Source: Nitrospira sp. (GTDB lineage: Bacteria > Nitrospirota > Nitrospiria > Nitrospirales > Nitrospiraceae). Taken from it: DNA of 64,000 bases. The notes under the pieces are model-generated. The model searched no databases and had not been told where the DNA came from. It was given only the letters and a program-made list of their open reading frames with translations. The stretch is taken from the NCBI GenBank assembly GCA_022226935.1, contig CP092081.1, forward strand, positions 1,382,386 to 1,446,385. Direction: 5' to 3'. The translations under genes were made by a program, and so were the position numbers. The number at the start of each line of letters is the position of its first letter. The first letter of the stretch is position 1. Of the stretch, positions 15,992-26,732 are shown piece after piece.

Positions 15992-17275
15992 ATGACTATT
16001 CTCGAGAGTACCGATCGCGCCTTCGGCAAAGCCTTACGAAAAATCACGACCCGCTCGCGTTCGCAGGCGGCGAGTGTCGAGAAAAGTGTGCGCGCGATTC
16101 TGCAGGCGGTAGAACGGGGCGGTGATCGCGCGGTGCTGCGATATGCCAAGAAGTTCGATCGAGTGTCGTTAACGATCGATCAGATCCGTGTAACACCCGA
16201 AGAAATCAAGGAAGCCTATTACCATATACGGAAAGACGAGGGCGATTCCCTCCGTTATGCCGCTGACCGGGTGCGTCAGTTTCACGAACGCCAGCGCACC
16301 AAAACCTGGATGTACCAGGAGGCCAACGCCACCCTCGGCCAGATGGTGACCGCACTCGATGCCGTCGGCGTGTATGTGCCGGGCGGCAAGGCTGTCTATC
16401 CTTCCTCGGTGCTGATGTGCGCAATTCCTGCGAAGGTGGCGGGGGTTCGACGCATTGTCATGTGCACGCCCACGCCGAAGGGCGAGATCAACCCCTATTT
16501 GCTGGTCGCGGCTGATATTGCCGGGGTTGACGAAATCTATCGAGTAGGCGGAGTACAGGCGATCGGCGCGATGGCCTTCGGTACGAAGAGCATCACCAAA
16601 GTGGATAAGATTGTTGGGCCGGGAAACATGTATGTCGCAACCGCGAAACGATTGCTCTATGGCACCGTTGGTATTGATATGGTGGCTGGCCCCAGCGAGT
16701 TGTTGGTAGTGGCGGACGACGATGCAAAGCCGGCGCATGTTGCAGCAGATTTATTGTGCGAAGCGGAACATGACGAAGATGCCCAGGTCTACCTGGTGAC
16801 CACCTCCGCCTCGCTGGCCAAAGAAGTCGTCCGCCTCATTCAGGTTCAGTTGAAGGGCTTACAACGAGAAAAAATCGCAACTAAATCAATCGCGCGGCAT
16901 TTTGTCGCATTCGTGGTTCCTACCATGGATGAGGCCATCGAGGTGGCGAACGACATCGCGCCCGAGCATTTGACCTTATCGGTTGATCGTCCGTTTGATT
17001 ATCTGGAGCAGATTCGCCATGCCGGCGCACTGTTTCTGGGTCGTTATACGCCGCCTGCCGTGGCTGATTATGTGGCCGGTCCAAATCACGTGCTGCCGAC
17101 CGGCGCCACCGCCCGTTTCTTTTCGCCGTTGTCGGTCAACGACTATGTGAAGGTCAGCAACATCGTTCATTACACCAGGGAAGAATTGACGAAAGCCAAG
17201 GATCATATCGTCAGACTCGCGCATATCGAAGGCTTCGATGCGCATGCCAAATCAGCTCAAAGCAGGTTTTCATGA
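15992..17275 (+). CDS. hisD: histidinol dehydrogenase
   Basis: A 427-residue zinc enzyme that oxidises L-histidinol to histidine in two NAD-dependent steps. Conserved segments include [63 protein letters not shown] and GPNHVLPT. Its stop overlaps hisB by 4 nt. The 84-nt gap from hisG contains only a small CCCACG/CGTGGG hairpin. Confidence 0.97.
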   Translation: MTILESTDRAFGKALRKITTRSRSQAASVEKSVRAILQAVERGGDRAVLRYAKKFDRVSLTIDQIRVTPEEIKEAYYHIRKDEGDSLRYAADRVRQFHERQRTKTWMYQEANATLGQMVTALDAVGVYVPGGKAVYPSSVLMCAIPAKVAGVRRIVMCTPTPKGEINPYLLVAADIAGVDEIYRVGGVQAIGAMAFGTKSITKVDKIVGPGNMYVATAKRLLYGTVGIDMVAGPSELLVVADDDAKPAHVAADLLCEAEHDEDAQVYLVTTSASLAKEVVRLIQVQLKGLQREKIATKSIARHFVAFVVPTMDEAIEVANDIAPEHLTLSVDRPFDYLEQIRHAGALFLGRYTPPAVADYVAGPNHVLPTGATARFFSPLSVNDYVKVSNIVHYTREELTKAKDHIVRLAHIEGFDAHAKSAQSRFS

Positions 17276-17877
17276 AAAACACCGGCGCTCCCAGACAGGC
17301 CTCGCTGCATCGCGCGACGAAGGAAACCGATATCCGTGTCGAATGGACCTTGGACGGTACAGGCCAGGGGAAGATCGAGACGTCCATTCGGTTTTTTGAC
17401 CACATGTTGGATCTGTTAGCAAAACATGGGTTTTTCGATCTGACTGTACAGGCCAAAGGTGATATCGACATCGACGAGCATCATACGGTAGAGGATGTCG
17501 GGATTGTCATGGGCAAGGTGCTGCATCAAGCCTTGGGTGAAAAGGCGGGGATCAAGCGATTCGGGTGGGCTTCGGTGCCTCTCGACGAAACCCTTGCGCA
17601 AGTGACGGTGGATCTCAGTGGTCGGCCTTATCTGGTGTATAACGTCAGTTTGCCGGACCGAAAGATCAAGACGTTCGACCTGGGGCTTTTCGAGGATTTT
17701 TTTCAGGCCTTCGTCACGCATGGCGGCCTGAATCTCCACATAAACCTCCAATATGGTCGCAATCCTCACCACATTATGGAAGCCATCTTCAAGGCGCTGG
17801 CGCGAGCACTGGATCAAGCCACCATGCCCGAAGAGCGGTTGTCAGGAGCGGTTCTCTCGACCAAGGGCAGCCTTTAG
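17272..17877 (+). CDS. hisB: imidazoleglycerol-phosphate dehydratase
   Basis: A 201-residue monofunctional HisB, converting imidazole-glycerol phosphate to imidazole-acetol phosphate. The metal-binding repeats are visible: [13 protein letters not shown] and [16 protein letters not shown] in the first half, [14 protein letters not shown] and [19 protein letters not shown] in the second. It lacks the histidinol-phosphatase domain found in enteric fusions, so that activity must lie elsewhere. It overlaps hisD by 4 nt and is 61 nt before hisH. Confidence 0.97.
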   Translation: MKNTGAPRQASLHRATKETDIRVEWTLDGTGQGKIETSIRFFDHMLDLLAKHGFFDLTVQAKGDIDIDEHHTVEDVGIVMGKVLHQALGEKAGIKRFGWASVPLDETLAQVTVDLSGRPYLVYNVSLPDRKIKTFDLGLFEDFFQAFVTHGGLNLHINLQYGRNPHHIMEAIFKALARALDQATMPEERLSGAVLSTKGSL

Positions 17878-17938
17878 GAGAAGCCTCGCGGGGGAACGGA
17901 ATCGGTAGCTGTTATCAACGTGCCTCTGTGAATGCGAC

Positions 17939-18547
17939 ATGATAGCCATCATTGATTACGGCATGGGTAACCTGCGCAGTGTCTCCAAGGCGTTTGAGGC
18001 AGTGGGCCATCAGGCTATAGTCACGCGCGAACCCAGCGTCATTGCGAATGCCAGCCATGTGGTGTTGCCTGGGGTGGGCGCCTTCGGAGACTGCATGGCC
18101 AATCTGGAACGGTATGAGTTGATTGCGCCGATCTACACGGCCATTCAATCCGGCAAACCGTTTTTGGGTATCTGTCTAGGATTGCAGCTGTTGTTTACGG
18201 AAAGCGAAGAGTTCGGAACGCACAAGGGGCTGGGGGTCATTCCCGGCCGCGTGAAGAAGTTTGTGCTGCATGCCTCGTTAAAGGTGCCGCATATGGGCTG
18301 GAATGATATCCGCATCATGCGGCCTGCGCCGATATTTGCCGGGATCGCGCCGGGCAGTTACTGCTACTTTGTGCATTCTTATTATGTTGAGCCAACCGAT
18401 GCCGCTGTCGTTGCCACGGTGACCGACTATGGAGCGCCGTTCGCATCCGCTGTGTGGAAAGACAACGTTGTCGCCTGCCAGTTCCATCCTGAGAAGAGTC
18501 AGGCCGTCGGGCTTCAGATGATTAAGAATTTCGGGGCCTGGACGTGA
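17939..18547 (+). CDS. hisH: imidazole glycerol phosphate synthase, glutaminase subunit
   Basis: A 202-residue class-I glutamine amidotransferase. It supplies ammonia to HisF. The catalytic cysteine is in FLGICLGLQLLF (about residue 80), and the His/Glu pair in CQFHPEKSQ near the C-terminus. Its stop overlaps the GTG of the following lipoprotein gene. In most his operons hisA follows directly, so the lipoprotein between hisH and hisA is unusual. Confidence 0.96.
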   Translation: MIAIIDYGMGNLRSVSKAFEAVGHQAIVTREPSVIANASHVVLPGVGAFGDCMANLERYELIAPIYTAIQSGKPFLGICLGLQLLFTESEEFGTHKGLGVIPGRVKKFVLHASLKVPHMGWNDIRIMRPAPIFAGIAPGSYCYFVHSYYVEPTDAAVVATVTDYGAPFASAVWKDNVVACQFHPEKSQAVGLQMIKNFGAWT

Positions 18548-19281
18548 GTACCGGCGTTCCACGGATCCTGGTGCTGCTGCTGGCGGTGGGGCTGATCACA
18601 GGGTGCAGCGGGACCAAAGTCACCGCTAAATCTTCTGCTCAGGCTGGAAAGTACCAGGTCCATACAATCGTGCTCATTCCCTTTGAAACGATGGCGACGC
18701 CTCAAGCCATCGAAACGAGCGGGCCATCTTTTCCTGTGCCTTCCGGCGTCAGACGGTCCGATATGGCGGTCGGAGTTCCTCCGACGACCGATCAGGCCGT
18801 TCGGCGAACGAATCTTGTGCCGCCTGGTGCGGGCGAGAAAGTTACAGATCTGATGTGGGCGAAATTGAAGGGCAAGCCGGGGTTGCAGGTCATTTCTCCT
18901 CAGGCAGCGATGGCGGCGGCACGCGATCTTTCGGGAGGAGCCGCCTCTGCAGAGACCATTCCGGCTCACAAAATTGCGCAGCGCCTCAAGGCCGATGCTG
19001 CGCTCAGCGGGAAGGTCTTGGTCTATCAAGAGCGTGTCGGCAGCCGGTTGGGCGCCGATCCTCCCGCTGCCGTGGGGTTTGAAGTGAAACTGGTGGCCCC
19101 CGATGGCATGGTCCTGTGGGAGGGCAACTACTACGAAAAGCAGCGGCCGATGACGGAAGATGTTCTGGGGTTTGTTCAGCGCTACGGGACGTTCGTGACG
19201 GCTGAAGAGTTGGCGGCCTATGGGGCGACCGAACTCGCGGATGCGTTTCCATTCGGTGCCGCAGCGGGTGAAGGGAAATAA
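18544..19281 (+). CDS. predicted lipoprotein inserted in the his operon
   Basis: A 245-residue envelope protein of no family I can name. The N-terminus is a lipoprotein signal: hydrophobic ILVLLLAVGL, then lipobox ITGC with Cys at about residue 21. The mature part begins with a polar linker and contains VHTIVLIPFETMA, ADAALSGKVLVYQERVGSRLG and VALW-like VLWEGNYYEK segments, reminiscent of periplasmic lipoproteins with a nucleotide-free Rossmann-like fold. The GTG start overlaps hisH (GTGA) and hisA follows after 22 nt, so it is translated with histidine enzymes. No role in histidine synthesis is evident. Confidence 0.82.
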   Translation: MSTGVPRILVLLLAVGLITGCSGTKVTAKSSAQAGKYQVHTIVLIPFETMATPQAIETSGPSFPVPSGVRRSDMAVGVPPTTDQAVRRTNLVPPGAGEKVTDLMWAKLKGKPGLQVISPQAAMAAARDLSGGAASAETIPAHKIAQRLKADAALSGKVLVYQERVGSRLGADPPAAVGFEVKLVAPDGMVLWEGNYYEKQRPMTEDVLGFVQRYGTFVTAEELAAYGATELADAFPFGAAAGEGK

Positions 19282-19303
19282 ACGTGAGGACACAGGTGCG
19301 GGT

Positions 19304-20029
19304 ATGCGTGTAATTCCGGCGATCGATCTGAAAGATGGCCGCTGTGTGCGACTTCGGCAGGGTGATATGGCGGCGGAAACCGTGTATTCCGAGGACGTGC
19401 CATCCGTTGCCAAACGTTGGCAGGAGCAGGGGGCCGATCTCATCCACATCGTCGATCTCAACGGCGCTGTTGACGGGGAGCCAAAGAACCTTCCTCAGAT
19501 TGAAGCGGCGATGAAAGCCGTCAGCGTGAAAGTGCAGGTCGGGGGCGGCATCCGTACCATTGAGACGGTGCGGAAGTATCTTCAGGCAGGAGTCGCACGG
19601 GTCGTCCTTGGAACGGCTGCCCTCACGGATCGTACCTTTCTGACGCAAGCCTGTCGAGAGTTTCCCCGACGTATCCTGTTGGGCCTTGATGCGCGAGACG
19701 GCAAGGTCGCCGTGAAGGGGTGGACCACGGTTTCGGAGACCAAGGCCATTGATCTCCTCAATGAACTGGCCGACCATGCACTGGGGGCAGTGATCTATAC
19801 CGACATTGCCCGCGATGGCATGCTGAATGGCCCGAACCTTCTGGCGTTACGGGAAGTTGTTGAGCGGTCGTGCTTTCCGGTCATTGCATCCGGCGGCATC
19901 AGTCGGGTGGAGGATCTGCTGGCGGTCCGTGAGCTCGGTCCTCGTGTAGAAGGTGCCATTGTGGGCAAGGCCCTGTATGACGGCAAGTTAGACTATGCAG
20001 CAGCGGTGGCTGCCCTCACGCATCGTTGA
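19304..20029 (+). CDS. hisA: phosphoribosylformimino-5-aminoimidazole carboxamide ribotide isomerase
   Basis: A 241-residue TIM-barrel isomerase (ProFAR to PRFAR). The start MRVIPAIDLKDGRCVRLRQGD is standard, with the first catalytic Asp in AIDLKDG. VQVGGGIRTIETV, LGLDARDGKVAVKGW, IYTDIARDGML and VIASGGISRVEDL mark the phosphate-binding and catalytic loops, with the second catalytic Asp in TDIARDG. An in-frame upstream extension (from 19220) overlaps the lipoprotein gene and is rejected. Confidence 0.97.
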   Translation: MRVIPAIDLKDGRCVRLRQGDMAAETVYSEDVPSVAKRWQEQGADLIHIVDLNGAVDGEPKNLPQIEAAMKAVSVKVQVGGGIRTIETVRKYLQAGVARVVLGTAALTDRTFLTQACREFPRRILLGLDARDGKVAVKGWTTVSETKAIDLLNELADHALGAVIYTDIARDGMLNGPNLLALREVVERSCFPVIASGGISRVEDLLAVRELGPRVEGAIVGKALYDGKLDYAAAVAALTHR

Positions 20030-20100
20030 GAATCCCGTATGAGCGGCAGGAATAGAACCGGTCTCTTTCACGGTGTACGTGTCATGCGTTACGAATTGCT

Positions 20101-20871
20101 ATGCTAACCAAACGCATCATTCCCTGCTTGGACGTAAAAGATGGTCGGGTCGTCAAAGGGGTCAGTTTCGTCAATTTGCGCGATGCGGGCGACCCCGTCG
20201 AGGTGGCCACCATCTATGACCGGGAAGGTGCGGACGAACTGTGTTTTCTGGACATCACGGCGTCGCACGAAAACCGTAAGACCATTGTCGATGTGGTGGA
20301 GCGAACTGCCGCCCGGGTGTTTATGCCGCTGACGGTCGGAGGCGGCGTGCGTACACTGGAGGATATTCGCACGTTGCTGAATGCCGGGGCGGATAAGGTC
20401 AGTATCAACACCACTGCAGTTCAGCAACCGGAATTTGTTCGTGAAGCGGCCCAACGTTTCGGCACACAATGTATTGTCGTGGCCATTGATGCCAAGCGAG
20501 CGGAGGTCGGCGGCCGGTGGCAGGTCTTTACGCACGGCGGACGAAACGCGACCGGCCTTGATGCGGTCGAATGGGCGCAGCGCATGGCCGGGTACGGCGC
20601 CGGCGAAATTCTGTTAACCAGCATGGATCAGGATGGCCGCCAAAACGGATATGATCTGGCATTGACAGCGGCTGTGTCGGAGAGCCTGTCCATTCCGGTG
20701 ATCGCGTCGGGTGGAGTGGGCACCTTGGAGCACCTCTATGACGGACTGGTCAAAGGGAAGGCCGAGGCGGTGCTAGCTGCTTCGATTTTTCACTATCGCA
20801 CCCACACCATTCAGGAGGCCAAGGCCTATTTGCGTGACCGTGGAGTGCCGGTTCGGCCAGGGGCCGCATAG
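20101..20871 (+). CDS. hisF: imidazole glycerol phosphate synthase, cyclase subunit
   Basis: A 256-residue TIM barrel that works with HisH to make imidazole-glycerol phosphate and AICAR. Landmarks are [19 protein letters not shown] with the first catalytic Asp, [36 protein letters not shown] with the second catalytic Asp, and [13 protein letters not shown]. The hisIE start codon follows directly after its stop. Confidence 0.97.
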   Translation: MLTKRIIPCLDVKDGRVVKGVSFVNLRDAGDPVEVATIYDREGADELCFLDITASHENRKTIVDVVERTAARVFMPLTVGGGVRTLEDIRTLLNAGADKVSINTTAVQQPEFVREAAQRFGTQCIVVAIDAKRAEVGGRWQVFTHGGRNATGLDAVEWAQRMAGYGAGEILLTSMDQDGRQNGYDLALTAAVSESLSIPVIASGGVGTLEHLYDGLVKGKAEAVLAASIFHYRTHTIQEAKAYLRDRGVPVRPGAA

Positions 20872-21567
20872 ATGGAGCCTGTGATGTCGAACGATAGCCG
20901 CAGTCTGGTATTTGACGGGCAGGGGCTGATTCCCGCCGTGATTCAGGATTGGTTCGACGGCACCGTGCTCATGCTGGGCTACATGAATCAGGACGCCCTC
21001 ATGAAGACTTTGGCCACCAGATCCGTTCATTTTTGGAGTCGTTCCCGCCAAAAATTATGGGAAAAAGGCGAAACCTCGGGACATTTTCTGCGAGTGAAAG
21101 ATCTCTTCGTCGATTGTGATCGGGATACCATTCTGGTCAAGGCGGAGCCGGTCGGACCGACCTGTCATACGGGGGAACGCGCCTGTTTTTTTGCAAGAAT
21201 GAGTGAAGAGGGACGGGCGGACCAAGCCAAAACGCAGGATGCCGGTGGAGGAATTCTCGAACGGCTCTATCAAACGATTCTGGCACGGAAGGCCGCTCCG
21301 CAGCCGGACTCCTATGTCTCCAAGCTGCTGCAAGGCAATGTCGATCGCATTCTTAAAAAAGTGGCTGAAGAGGCCGGCGAAGTCATTATTGCCGCGAAGA
21401 ACCAGAAACGGGACGAGATCATTTACGAGACGGCCGATCTGTTTTTTCACACCCTCCTGGTTCTCGGGTACCATGATGTGACGCTGAGCGACGTGTATCG
21501 AGAACTCGGTGCTAGGTTTGGGAAGTCCGGGATTCGACCGGTACCGGAAGGGGGCGCGCGTGGATAA
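20872..21567 (+). CDS. hisIE: bifunctional phosphoribosyl-AMP cyclohydrolase / phosphoribosyl-ATP pyrophosphatase
   Basis: A 231-residue fusion. The N-terminal HisI domain carries MLGYMNQDALMKTL, the FWSRSRQKLWEKGETSGH segment and the zinc motif VDCDRDTILVKAEPVGPTCHTG. The C-terminal HisE domain has ERLYQTILARKAA, KKVAEEAGEVIIAAKN and ETADLFFHTLLVL. It performs steps 2 and 3 of histidine synthesis. The start could be the ATG at 20872 or the ATG four codons on (20884). The stop overlaps the HIT gene by 8 nt. Confidence 0.96.
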   Translation: MEPVMSNDSRSLVFDGQGLIPAVIQDWFDGTVLMLGYMNQDALMKTLATRSVHFWSRSRQKLWEKGETSGHFLRVKDLFVDCDRDTILVKAEPVGPTCHTGERACFFARMSEEGRADQAKTQDAGGGILERLYQTILARKAAPQPDSYVSKLLQGNVDRILKKVAEEAGEVIIAAKNQKRDEIIYETADLFFHTLLVLGYHDVTLSDVYRELGARFGKSGIRPVPEGGARG

Positions 21568-21904
21568 CTGTATTTTCTGTCGTATTGTGGCCGGTGCCAT
21601 CCCCGCGAAAATTGTGCACCAGGATGATCGCGTGCTGGCATTCGAAGACGTCAATGCCCAAGCCCCCGTCCATATCCTGGTCATTCCGAAGCGTCATCTG
21701 GCGGCGGTCCAGAATTGTCAGGAGGGAGACCAGGCGTTATTGGGACATCTGCTGTTGACCTGTTCTAAGGTCGCGGCGATGAAGAACCTGGCTGAGTCCG
21801 GCTATCGCATTGTGACGAACACCGGAGCGGACAGCGGGCAAACGGTGTTTCACCTTCACCTGCATGTCCTCGGCGGAAGGCGCATGGCCTGGCCTCCAGG
21901 ATAA
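21560..21904 (+). CDS. HIT-family nucleotide hydrolase (HinT-like)
   Basis: A 114-residue histidine-triad protein. Its HIT motif reads HLHLHVLGGR near the C-terminus, with the conserved Cys pair in the opening DNCIFCRIVAG. HinT-type enzymes hydrolyse purine nucleoside phosphoramidates. The start is a GTG inside the last codons of hisIE (8-nt overlap), giving the standard N-terminus. HIT genes next to hisIE are common, but a role in the pathway is not established. Confidence 0.92.
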   Translation: MDNCIFCRIVAGAIPAKIVHQDDRVLAFEDVNAQAPVHILVIPKRHLAAVQNCQEGDQALLGHLLLTCSKVAAMKNLAESGYRIVTNTGADSGQTVFHLHLHVLGGRRMAWPPG

Positions 21905-22035
21905 TCCGCCCTGCTCCTTGATTGACACATATGCAGACCGTTTGTTAGGGTGAACGGTCAACTTTCAATCGCGTCAAAGGCATCCAGCCGGGGCATCGAC
22001 CGGTGGGATCCCTGCGGGCACTAGCGAGGACCGCC

Positions 22036-23880
22036 GTGGGCCAAGGCCTGATTTCGGACGACGTCATCAACCAAATCAGAGACCGAGTGGACATCGCGGA
22101 AATCGTGGGCCAACATGTGGCGCTGACGCGGGCCGGGCAGAACCTCAAGGGCCTCTGTCCCTTTCATCAAGAGAAATCTCCCTCCTTCACTGTTAGCTCA
22201 TCACGGCAGATTTTCCACTGTTTCGGCTGCGGAGCCGGCGGCAATGTGTATACGTTTCTGATGCGATTAACCGGAGCAGCCTTCCCTGAAATTGTTCGAG
22301 ATTTGGGGCGCAAGGTGGGGGTGGATGTTCCTGAATCAACGGGCGGATATTCCAATGAGACGCGTACGCAACTTGGCCGCTTGGAACGGCTCAATGCGGC
22401 TGCGGGAGCCTGGTATCAGCATATGTTAACGGAGGGGCCGGCCGGCGCCCAGGCGCGTGCCTATCTCGACAGCCGAGGCATCCAGCAGCATACGACTGCG
22501 CAATTCAACATCGGCTACGCTCCGCCTGAATGGGACGGGCTGACGAAAGCCATGCTCAAAGAAGGGTTTGCGCCGGCGGATCTGGTCGCAGCCGGCCTAT
22601 CTATCCCCCGCGATCAGAGCGGCTCACAGAAAACCGCAGTCTCGGGGCATTACGACCGGTTCCGTTCCCGGATCATGTTTCCCATTACGGATTTGCGTAA
22701 GCGGGTTGTGGCATTCGGCGGACGGATTCTCGGCGACGGGATGCCCAAGTATTTGAACTCTCCTGAGACCCCGTTGTTTAAAAAAGGGCAGACGCTCTTC
22801 GCGCTGGATGCCGCTCGTGAAGCAGCGGGCCAGCAGCACACCTTGATCATCGTCGAAGGCTATTTCGATGCCATTGCGTTGCACCAGGCCGGCATTCGCC
22901 ATGTGGCGGCGACCTTGGGAACCGCCTTAACCGCCGAGCACATCACGGTCATTCGCCGATTCGCGTCGAATATCGTGTTGCTCTTCGATCCCGATCAGGC
23001 AGGAGTCCGGGCGGCGTTGCGCTCGCTGGATTTGTTCGTCAATAGCGGCTTGAGCGTCAAGGTCGTCTCGCTTCCCGAGGGTGACGATCCGGATACGTAT
23101 GTCCGCCAACATGGCGCCGAGGGGTTTGCGGCCTTGCATCGCGCGGCGCCAAGCCTGTTGGATTTTGCCATAGAACACAGCCTCCGCACGGCTGAGTCGG
23201 GCAGCGTGGAGGACCGGATCCGAGCCGTGGATGCGGTATTGCGGATTCTTCAGAAAAGCGCGCATCCGATCGAGCGCGAAGAACGGATTCGGCTCGTGGC
23301 GGAACGATTGGGCCTCAGTCAGCAGCGCCTCATCGAGCGCTATCCGACGCTCGTCTCGGAAGAGCAGCGTCGCCCGGAGCGGAGTGTAAAAGCTTCAGCC
23401 GTTGCCGTGCCGTCTAAAGTAAAGCCCAATCCTGAAGAGCGCGATCTGGCGCATTTGCTCGTGCAAGGGAGTTTGTCTGCCGCGGATCTCCGGAAACTGT
23501 CCCCGGACGCCTTTTCGACGCCGGCCTACAAGCGGTTGATCGAATGTGCCTTGCAGCATCTGGCAGAAGATGGCAGGGTGTCCGTCCGGAATCTGCTGGA
23601 CGCGTTGATCACGGATGAGGTCTGCGGTTCGTTGGTGTCGGAGCTGTCGATGCAGGAGCAGCACTATGACGACGTGCCGGCACATATTGCCGGATGCTTG
23701 GAGACCCTGGAGCGGCGAGGGCGCGAACGGACCATGGGCCTCTTGATTCAAGAATTGAAAGTCGCGGAACGCGAGCGGCGGGACGATGACGTGCATCGCC
23801 TGAACGGATTGATTAACGATATGCGGATTCGGAAAGCCGGTGTGATGCCGGTTGCGCTGACGTCTGCGGTGAAGGAGTAG
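22036..23880 (+). CDS. dnaG: DNA primase
   Basis: A 614-residue replicative primase. The N-terminal zinc ribbon ([11 protein letters not shown], then HCFGCGAGG) recognises template, the TOPRIM core contains [16 protein letters not shown] and [10 protein letters not shown] with metal-binding Glu and Asp residues, and the C-terminal helical domain would bind the DnaB helicase. The start is a GTG behind GAGGA, giving [16 protein letters not shown] near the front as in the family; a GTG 11 codons upstream (22003) is less likely. dnaG-rpoD is part of the conserved macromolecular-synthesis operon. Confidence 0.95.
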   Translation: MGQGLISDDVINQIRDRVDIAEIVGQHVALTRAGQNLKGLCPFHQEKSPSFTVSSSRQIFHCFGCGAGGNVYTFLMRLTGAAFPEIVRDLGRKVGVDVPESTGGYSNETRTQLGRLERLNAAAGAWYQHMLTEGPAGAQARAYLDSRGIQQHTTAQFNIGYAPPEWDGLTKAMLKEGFAPADLVAAGLSIPRDQSGSQKTAVSGHYDRFRSRIMFPITDLRKRVVAFGGRILGDGMPKYLNSPETPLFKKGQTLFALDAAREAAGQQHTLIIVEGYFDAIALHQAGIRHVAATLGTALTAEHITVIRRFASNIVLLFDPDQAGVRAALRSLDLFVNSGLSVKVVSLPEGDDPDTYVRQHGAEGFAALHRAAPSLLDFAIEHSLRTAESGSVEDRIRAVDAVLRILQKSAHPIEREERIRLVAERLGLSQQRLIERYPTLVSEEQRRPERSVKASAVAVPSKVKPNPEERDLAHLLVQGSLSAADLRKLSPDAFSTPAYKRLIECALQHLAEDGRVSVRNLLDALITDEVCGSLVSELSMQEQHYDDVPAHIAGCLETLERRGRERTMGLLIQELKVAERERRDDDVHRLNGLINDMRIRKAGVMPVALTSAVKE

Positions 23881-23882
23881 GT

Positions 23883-25688
23883 ATGCCGAAACAAGAATTA
23901 CTCGGCGAGGTGAAGAAACTCATCAATCTCGGCAAGGAGAAGGGTTTCCTCACGTACGACGATCTCAACAGCACGTTGCCGGCGGATGTCGTCTCGTCGG
24001 ACCAGTTCAGCACGATCATGACCATGTTCGGCGAAATGGACATCGAGATCGTAGAATCTGCCGAGACGGAGCGCGCTCCGAAGGCCGCGGAAGGCGAAGA
24101 GGCGATCGAGGAAAGCGAAGAATCCGACTCCTCGGAAGAAAACGAAAAGGAAATCGATCTCACCCCGGGGGCGCTTAGTCGCACCGACGACCCTGTCCGG
24201 CTCTATCTGAAAGAAATGGGCAGCGTGGCCCTGCTGAGCCGCGAGGGAGAAATCGAGATCGCCAAGCGGATCGAAGAGGGCAAGAAAGATATCGCCACGG
24301 TCGTCTACGGTTTGCCGATGACCCTGGAGTTCGTGCTGAATCTCCGCGATCAGCTGAAGAACGGCAAGATCGATGTGCGCGAGATCGTGCCGGTCGTGGA
24401 GACCGAAGAGGACTTCGAAGAAGAAGCCGTCGAAAAGGATTACGAAGAGCTCCGGGTGAAAACGCTGGACTCTCTGAACGCCGTCCGCAAGGTGTCCGCC
24501 TCGCTCAAAGATCTCTACGACAAGGCACGTCATGTCGCTGCCGATCCCGAGAAACAAAAGAAACTGCGCAAACAGATCGACACGGTGCGCGGCCAGGTCG
24601 TGGACAAGATGGAGTCAGTGAATCTGCATGGCGTCTTGAAAGACCGCATGACCCAGCGAGTGCGCGACCTCAACCTGCTGTTCCGTCAGTCGGAGCGGGA
24701 AGTTACGAGCTGCCAGCGTCGTCTCGGTGTCGGCGGCGAGGCCGGCGCTGAATTACTGCGAAAGTTGTGTCGAACCCATAAAGATTTGCTCGCGGTGAAG
24801 CGCAGGACCGGGCTCTCCGAAGAAGTGCTGCAGGACATCAAAAAGCACTACCAAGCGGCCAAGGGCCGTATCCGTCAGCTCGAAGAAGAAGAGGCGCTGA
24901 TTTCGGCTGAAGAAATCAAGGATGCGGTGAAGCATCTCGATGTGGCGGAGGAAAAGGTCAAGCGCGGGAAGGCGGAATTGGTCGAGGCCAATCTGCGTTT
25001 GGTGGTGAGTATCGCGAAAAAGTATACGAACCGTGGGCTGCAGTTCCTGGATTTGATTCAGGAAGGCAACATCGGCCTCATGAAGGCGGTCGATAAGTTC
25101 GAATACAAGCGCGGCTATAAGTTCAGCACCTATGCCACCTGGTGGATTCGGCAAGCCATTACCCGTGCCATCGCCGATCAGGCGCGAACCATCCGTATTC
25201 CGGTTCATATGATCGAAACCATCAATAAACTGATCAGGACTTCGCGCCATCTGGTGCAGAAACTCGGTCGCGAACCGACGCCGGAAGAAATTGCCGAACG
25301 CATGGATTTGCCGCTGGACAAGGTGCGTAAGATCCTGAAAATCGCGCGCGAGCCAATCTCGCTTGAAACCCCGATCGGCGAAGAGGAAGACAGCCACTTA
25401 GGGGACTTCATCGAAGACAAGAAAGCGGTCTCGCCGTTGGAAGCGGCCATTCGGTATGATTTGCAGCGTCAGATCAACGGCGCACTGGAAACCCTTACCC
25501 CTCGGGAAGAGAAGGTGTTGCGCAAGCGCTTTGGAATCGGCGAAGCGACCGACCACACGCTTGAAGAAGTCGGGCAGGATTTTGAGGTGACGCGCGAGCG
25601 CATTCGGCAAATCGAGGCGAAAGCCTTGCGGAAGCTCCGGCATCCGAGCCGTAGCAAGAAGCTGCGTAGTTTCGTGGAGAGTCTCTAG
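23883..25688 (+). CDS. rpoD: RNA polymerase primary sigma factor (sigma-70)
   Basis: A 601-residue housekeeping sigma factor. Region 1.1 lies at residues 1-60, an acidic linker at about 60-90, region 1.2 at [21 protein letters not shown], a long non-conserved insert (about 130-350), then region 2 ([37 protein letters not shown] for -10 recognition), region 3, and region 4 with the -35-binding helix ([25 protein letters not shown]). It follows dnaG by 2 nt. The near-consensus promoters seen across this window fit recognition by such a factor. Confidence 0.97.
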   Translation: MPKQELLGEVKKLINLGKEKGFLTYDDLNSTLPADVVSSDQFSTIMTMFGEMDIEIVESAETERAPKAAEGEEAIEESEESDSSEENEKEIDLTPGALSRTDDPVRLYLKEMGSVALLSREGEIEIAKRIEEGKKDIATVVYGLPMTLEFVLNLRDQLKNGKIDVREIVPVVETEEDFEEEAVEKDYEELRVKTLDSLNAVRKVSASLKDLYDKARHVAADPEKQKKLRKQIDTVRGQVVDKMESVNLHGVLKDRMTQRVRDLNLLFRQSEREVTSCQRRLGVGGEAGAELLRKLCRTHKDLLAVKRRTGLSEEVLQDIKKHYQAAKGRIRQLEEEEALISAEEIKDAVKHLDVAEEKVKRGKAELVEANLRLVVSIAKKYTNRGLQFLDLIQEGNIGLMKAVDKFEYKRGYKFSTYATWWIRQAITRAIADQARTIRIPVHMIETINKLIRTSRHLVQKLGREPTPEEIAERMDLPLDKVRKILKIAREPISLETPIGEEEDSHLGDFIEDKKAVSPLEAAIRYDLQRQINGALETLTPREEKVLRKRFGIGEATDHTLEEVGQDFEVTRERIRQIEAKALRKLRHPSRSKKLRSFVESL

Positions 25689-25708
25689 TCCTCGTCGTCA
25701 GGAGTGGT

Positions 25709-25738
25709 TTGACTCTGTCTGACTAGCAGCTTTAGAAT
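25709..25738 (+). promoter_or_regulatory. promoter of the CAU tRNA
   Basis: TTGACT (25709-25714), an 18-bp spacer and TAGAAT (25733-25738) lie about 60 bp upstream of the tRNA, just after rpoD. Confidence 0.65.
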
Positions 25739-25801
25739 CAGGCCGCTCGAACCAGGTACGCCGTCATGCAGGCTGAGGCCAGGTCACTGGCCGGCAGGGC
25801 T

Positions 25802-25878
25802 GGGCCCATAGCTCAGGTGGTTAGAGCGGCTGACTCATAATCAGCTGGTCCTAGGTTCAAGTCCTAGTGGGCCCACCA
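25802..25878 (+). tRNA. tRNA with CAU anticodon, probably tRNA-Ile2
   Basis: Complete 77-nt cloverleaf: acceptor GGGCCCA/TGGGCCC, D-arm GCTC/GAGC, anticodon loop ACTCATAAT with anticodon CAT, T-arm CTAGG/CCTAG, and encoded CCA. CAT may be elongator Met or the Ile2 tRNA whose C34 becomes lysidine. The GGGCCCA acceptor resembles Ile tRNAs, but the identity is not settled by inspection. Unlike the tRNA-Asn above, its CCA is encoded. Confidence 0.93.
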
Positions 25879-25955
25879 ACCTGAGCGCCTCACGATGATT
25901 CCGGTGCGAGAGGCGTCATGCCGATGTTGCTCTCGCGCAAACCACAAGGAGCCCG

Positions 25956-26732
25956 TTGAACCCACAGCTTTCCCCTCTCATCGAATTGCAGAAACTCGAT
26001 CTCCGCATCGCCGACCTCAAAGAACAACGGCGAAAAATACCCGAACGGCTTGAAGTGAATGAGGCGCCCCTTCGAGACGCGAGGCGGATGGTTCAAGACG
26101 CATCAGCGTCGATCGAGACCTTGAACAAGGAGCGGCGAAGCCACGAGAAGGACCTGGAGGCGCACGAGGATCGCATCGGCAAGATGAAAGATCGCGCCGC
26201 CCAGTTGAAGACGAACCAGGAATATCAGGCCCACCTGTTCGAAGTAGAGCTAGCCAATAAGAAACGCGGGGAAATCGAAGAAAAAATCCTCCTCGCGATG
26301 GAGCAGATCGAACAGACTCAACGGACGATTGCTTCCGCCCAGGTGCAATTGAAAGACTCAGAAGCCCTGTTCAGCAAAGAAAAAGCCGTACTCGACGAGA
26401 AGGATCGTGTGCTCGCTGCGGAACTCGCCGAGTTGGAAGCTCAGCAAAAGGATTTGTCAGGGCGGGTCGAGAAGGGCCTTCTCGCACGGTACAACAAGCT
26501 GAAAGCGACACGAAAAGACCAGGCGCTGGCGCTGATCAAGGACGGTATTTGTATCGGGTGCCGGCTTCAGGTCCCGCCTCAATTGATTTCCCAGGTCAAG
26601 CGCGGAGATGATGTCCATACCTGTCCCTATTGTTATCGAATGTTGTATTGGGAAGGGGAGCCAGTTCCCGAGGGAAAGCGTCCTCTCGTCCAAGACCAGG
26701 CGAAGGATTTTGAGCTCGGCGAATCCGTCTAG
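25956..26732 (+). CDS. coiled-coil protein with C-terminal C4 zinc ribbon (CT398-like)
   Basis: A 258-residue protein. The first 180 residues are a long heptad-rich coiled coil, beginning LSPLIELQKLDLRIADLKEQ. A C4 zinc ribbon follows (ICIGC, about residue 198, then CPYC about residue 228) with the conserved GLLARYNKL segment before it. The family (formerly DUF164) is widespread and binds nucleic acid or sigma/flagellar partners in some bacteria; the role here is unknown. The start is a TTG behind AAGGAG. Its TAG stop and that of the convergent RNase HIII gene overlap in one CTAG. Confidence 0.85.
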   Translation: MNPQLSPLIELQKLDLRIADLKEQRRKIPERLEVNEAPLRDARRMVQDASASIETLNKERRSHEKDLEAHEDRIGKMKDRAAQLKTNQEYQAHLFEVELANKKRGEIEEKILLAMEQIEQTQRTIASAQVQLKDSEALFSKEKAVLDEKDRVLAAELAELEAQQKDLSGRVEKGLLARYNKLKATRKDQALALIKDGICIGCRLQVPPQLISQVKRGDDVHTCPYCYRMLYWEGEPVPEGKRPLVQDQAKDFELGESV

